This document shows, piece after piece, positions 5,028 through 5,773 of a DNA stretch of 5,773 nucleotides. Origin of the DNA: Gemmatimonadales bacterium (GTDB lineage Bacteria > Gemmatimonadota > Gemmatimonadetes > Gemmatimonadales > GWC2-71-9); NCBI GenBank assembly GCA_030597435.1, contig JAUVRV010000206.1:1-5773 (forward strand), given 5' to 3'. Positions within the stretch are counted from its first letter, which is position 1; every line of letters starts with the position of its first letter. A model generated the notes under the pieces. The model made no database searches, was not told the origin of the DNA, and saw only the letters and a program-made list of their open reading frames with translations. The position numbers and the translations under genes were made by a program.

Positions 5028-5773
5028 ATGTGTCGAGTCCGTCTCTTCGGCCGTGTTTGCTTGATCGTCGGTTCGTTGGCTTCCTGCACTGTTCCAGGCG
5101 AACCCGATCGGTTAAGTCCAACTGCGCCCGACCCAAGCGGTAGGCCGCCACCCGTTGAGCCGGATGCTCCTGCCGCTACTGTACCGGTAGATATCGTGTT
5201 GTGGCGGTCTTCTCTATCCGTGAATGAGACACTCCGTGGAACGGTCGCGGACTCGGCAGGCCGGATTGTTCCTGATTCGGTTGTTACCTGGAATTCATCC
5301 GATACAGCGGTCGTGCACGTGTCCGAACAAGGTGTGCTCACTGGTGTGTCGGAAGGTGAAGTCACTATCACCGCAAGCAACGGTGAAGGTGCAGCGGAAT
5401 CTGTCCTATTCGTGAATGAGTACGCCCCGATTCTTGCGAGCATAGAAGCGGGCGGTGAGCACACGTGCGCTCTGACTCACGCTGGTGAGGCTTATTGTTG
5501 GGGCCGGAACGATTACGGCCAGCTGGGTCATGCGTCAGAAGATATTTGTGAATCGGACTATGCACCGTACCAGGTGGATTGCAGTCCTAGACCGAAACGG
5601 GCCGCCGCCGGTCTCATCTTTAGATCGCTCACTGCCGGTTTCTACCACACCTGCGGGGTGACGCAAGGTGGGGTGGCGTATTGCTGGGGTAGAAACGAGC
5701 ACGCCCAGTTGGGAGACGGAACCACGAGGAGCCGCTGGCAGCCGGCGCCGGTGGGGACCACTCTCAGGTTCAC
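5028..5773 (+). CDS. Lipoprotein with Ig-like domain and RCC1 repeats, partial, C-terminus outside the window
   Basis: The visible 248 residues start with a short lipoprotein signal peptide: basic MCRVRLFGR, a hydrophobic core, and the lipobox LASC with Cys20 as the lipid-carrying residue. A Pro-rich linker (about 22-53) leads to a group-2 bacterial Ig-like domain (about 54-130; TWNSSDTAVVHVSEQGVLTG is its hallmark). RCC1-type units start near 138. Two are seen, with EHTCAL...AYCWGRNDYGQLG (144-167) and YHTCGV...AYCWGRNEHAQLG (206-229). The first unit has an extra cysteine pair (174, 185). RCC1 repeats usually form a seven-bladed propeller of about 350-400 residues, so much of the protein is missing. 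It is probably exported and lipid-anchored, perhaps for binding at the cell surface; no enzyme motif is seen. GAGAG (5019-5023) lies 4 nt before the ATG. The frame stays open to the window end. Confidence 0.9.
   Translation, partial: MCRVRLFGRVCLIVGSLASCTVPGEPDRLSPTAPDPSGRPPPVEPDAPAATVPVDIVLWRSSLSVNETLRGTVADSAGRIVPDSVVTWNSSDTAVVHVSEQGVLTGVSEGEVTITASNGEGAAESVLFVNEYAPILASIEAGGEHTCALTHAGEAYCWGRNDYGQLGHASEDICESDYAPYQVDCSPRPKRAAAGLIFRSLTAGFYHTCGVTQGGVAYCWGRNEHAQLGDGTTRSRWQPAPVGTTLRF

Noticed and set aside
4895..5464. Minus-strand open frame of 189 codons
   Set aside because: It is antisense to the lipoprotein gene and starts within the Ig-like region; no recognisable features.

Overview
The window holds six protein-coding genes, two of them cut by the window edges, and three intergenic blocks made of an unusual 7-bp repeat. 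Moderately high GC, dense genes, a lipoprotein combining an Ig-like domain with RCC1 repeats, and a short orphan protein together suggest an uncultured environmental bacterium. Gemmatimonadota is my best guess. This rests on gene style alone, since no rRNA or other marker is present.

Left part (1-3891): a sodium:solute symporter gene on the minus strand (1-895, C-terminal part outside the window) diverges from a plus-strand pair. The pair is a histidine ammonia-lyase family enzyme (1067-2587) and a multi-pass acyltransferase-3 membrane protein (2584-3891). The pair overlaps by 4 nt, with the lyase stop inside TTGA and a TTG start for the acyltransferase, so it is probably co-transcribed and translationally coupled. 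The 171-bp divergent gap carries a perfect TATAAT box and an inverted repeat just upstream of it. A plausible but unproven reading is substrate uptake, MIO-dependent deamination, and membrane acyl transfer. The usual histidine-degradation partners hutU and hutI are not in the window.

Right part (3884-5773): a 79-residue soluble protein of unknown function (4008-4247, plus) converges on a two-helix membrane protein with a CxxC pair at each end (4359-4808, minus). The latter diverges from the start of a lipoprotein gene with a group-2 bacterial Ig-like domain and RCC1 repeats (5028 to the window end).

The most unusual feature is the repeat family. Blocks at 3884-3972, 4247-4360 and 4877-4932 consist of head-to-tail 7-bp units of the form GAAnnnn. 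Two are arranged as imperfect palindromes of about 90 bp with a 25-29 nt centre; the third is a single 56-bp arm. The palindromes touch or supply the stop codons of the genes beside them. They resemble in style the heptameric STRR repeats described in cyanobacteria, but the unit differs. They could act as terminators, as mRNA 3'-end structures, or simply be a dispersed mobile or slippage-born repeat.
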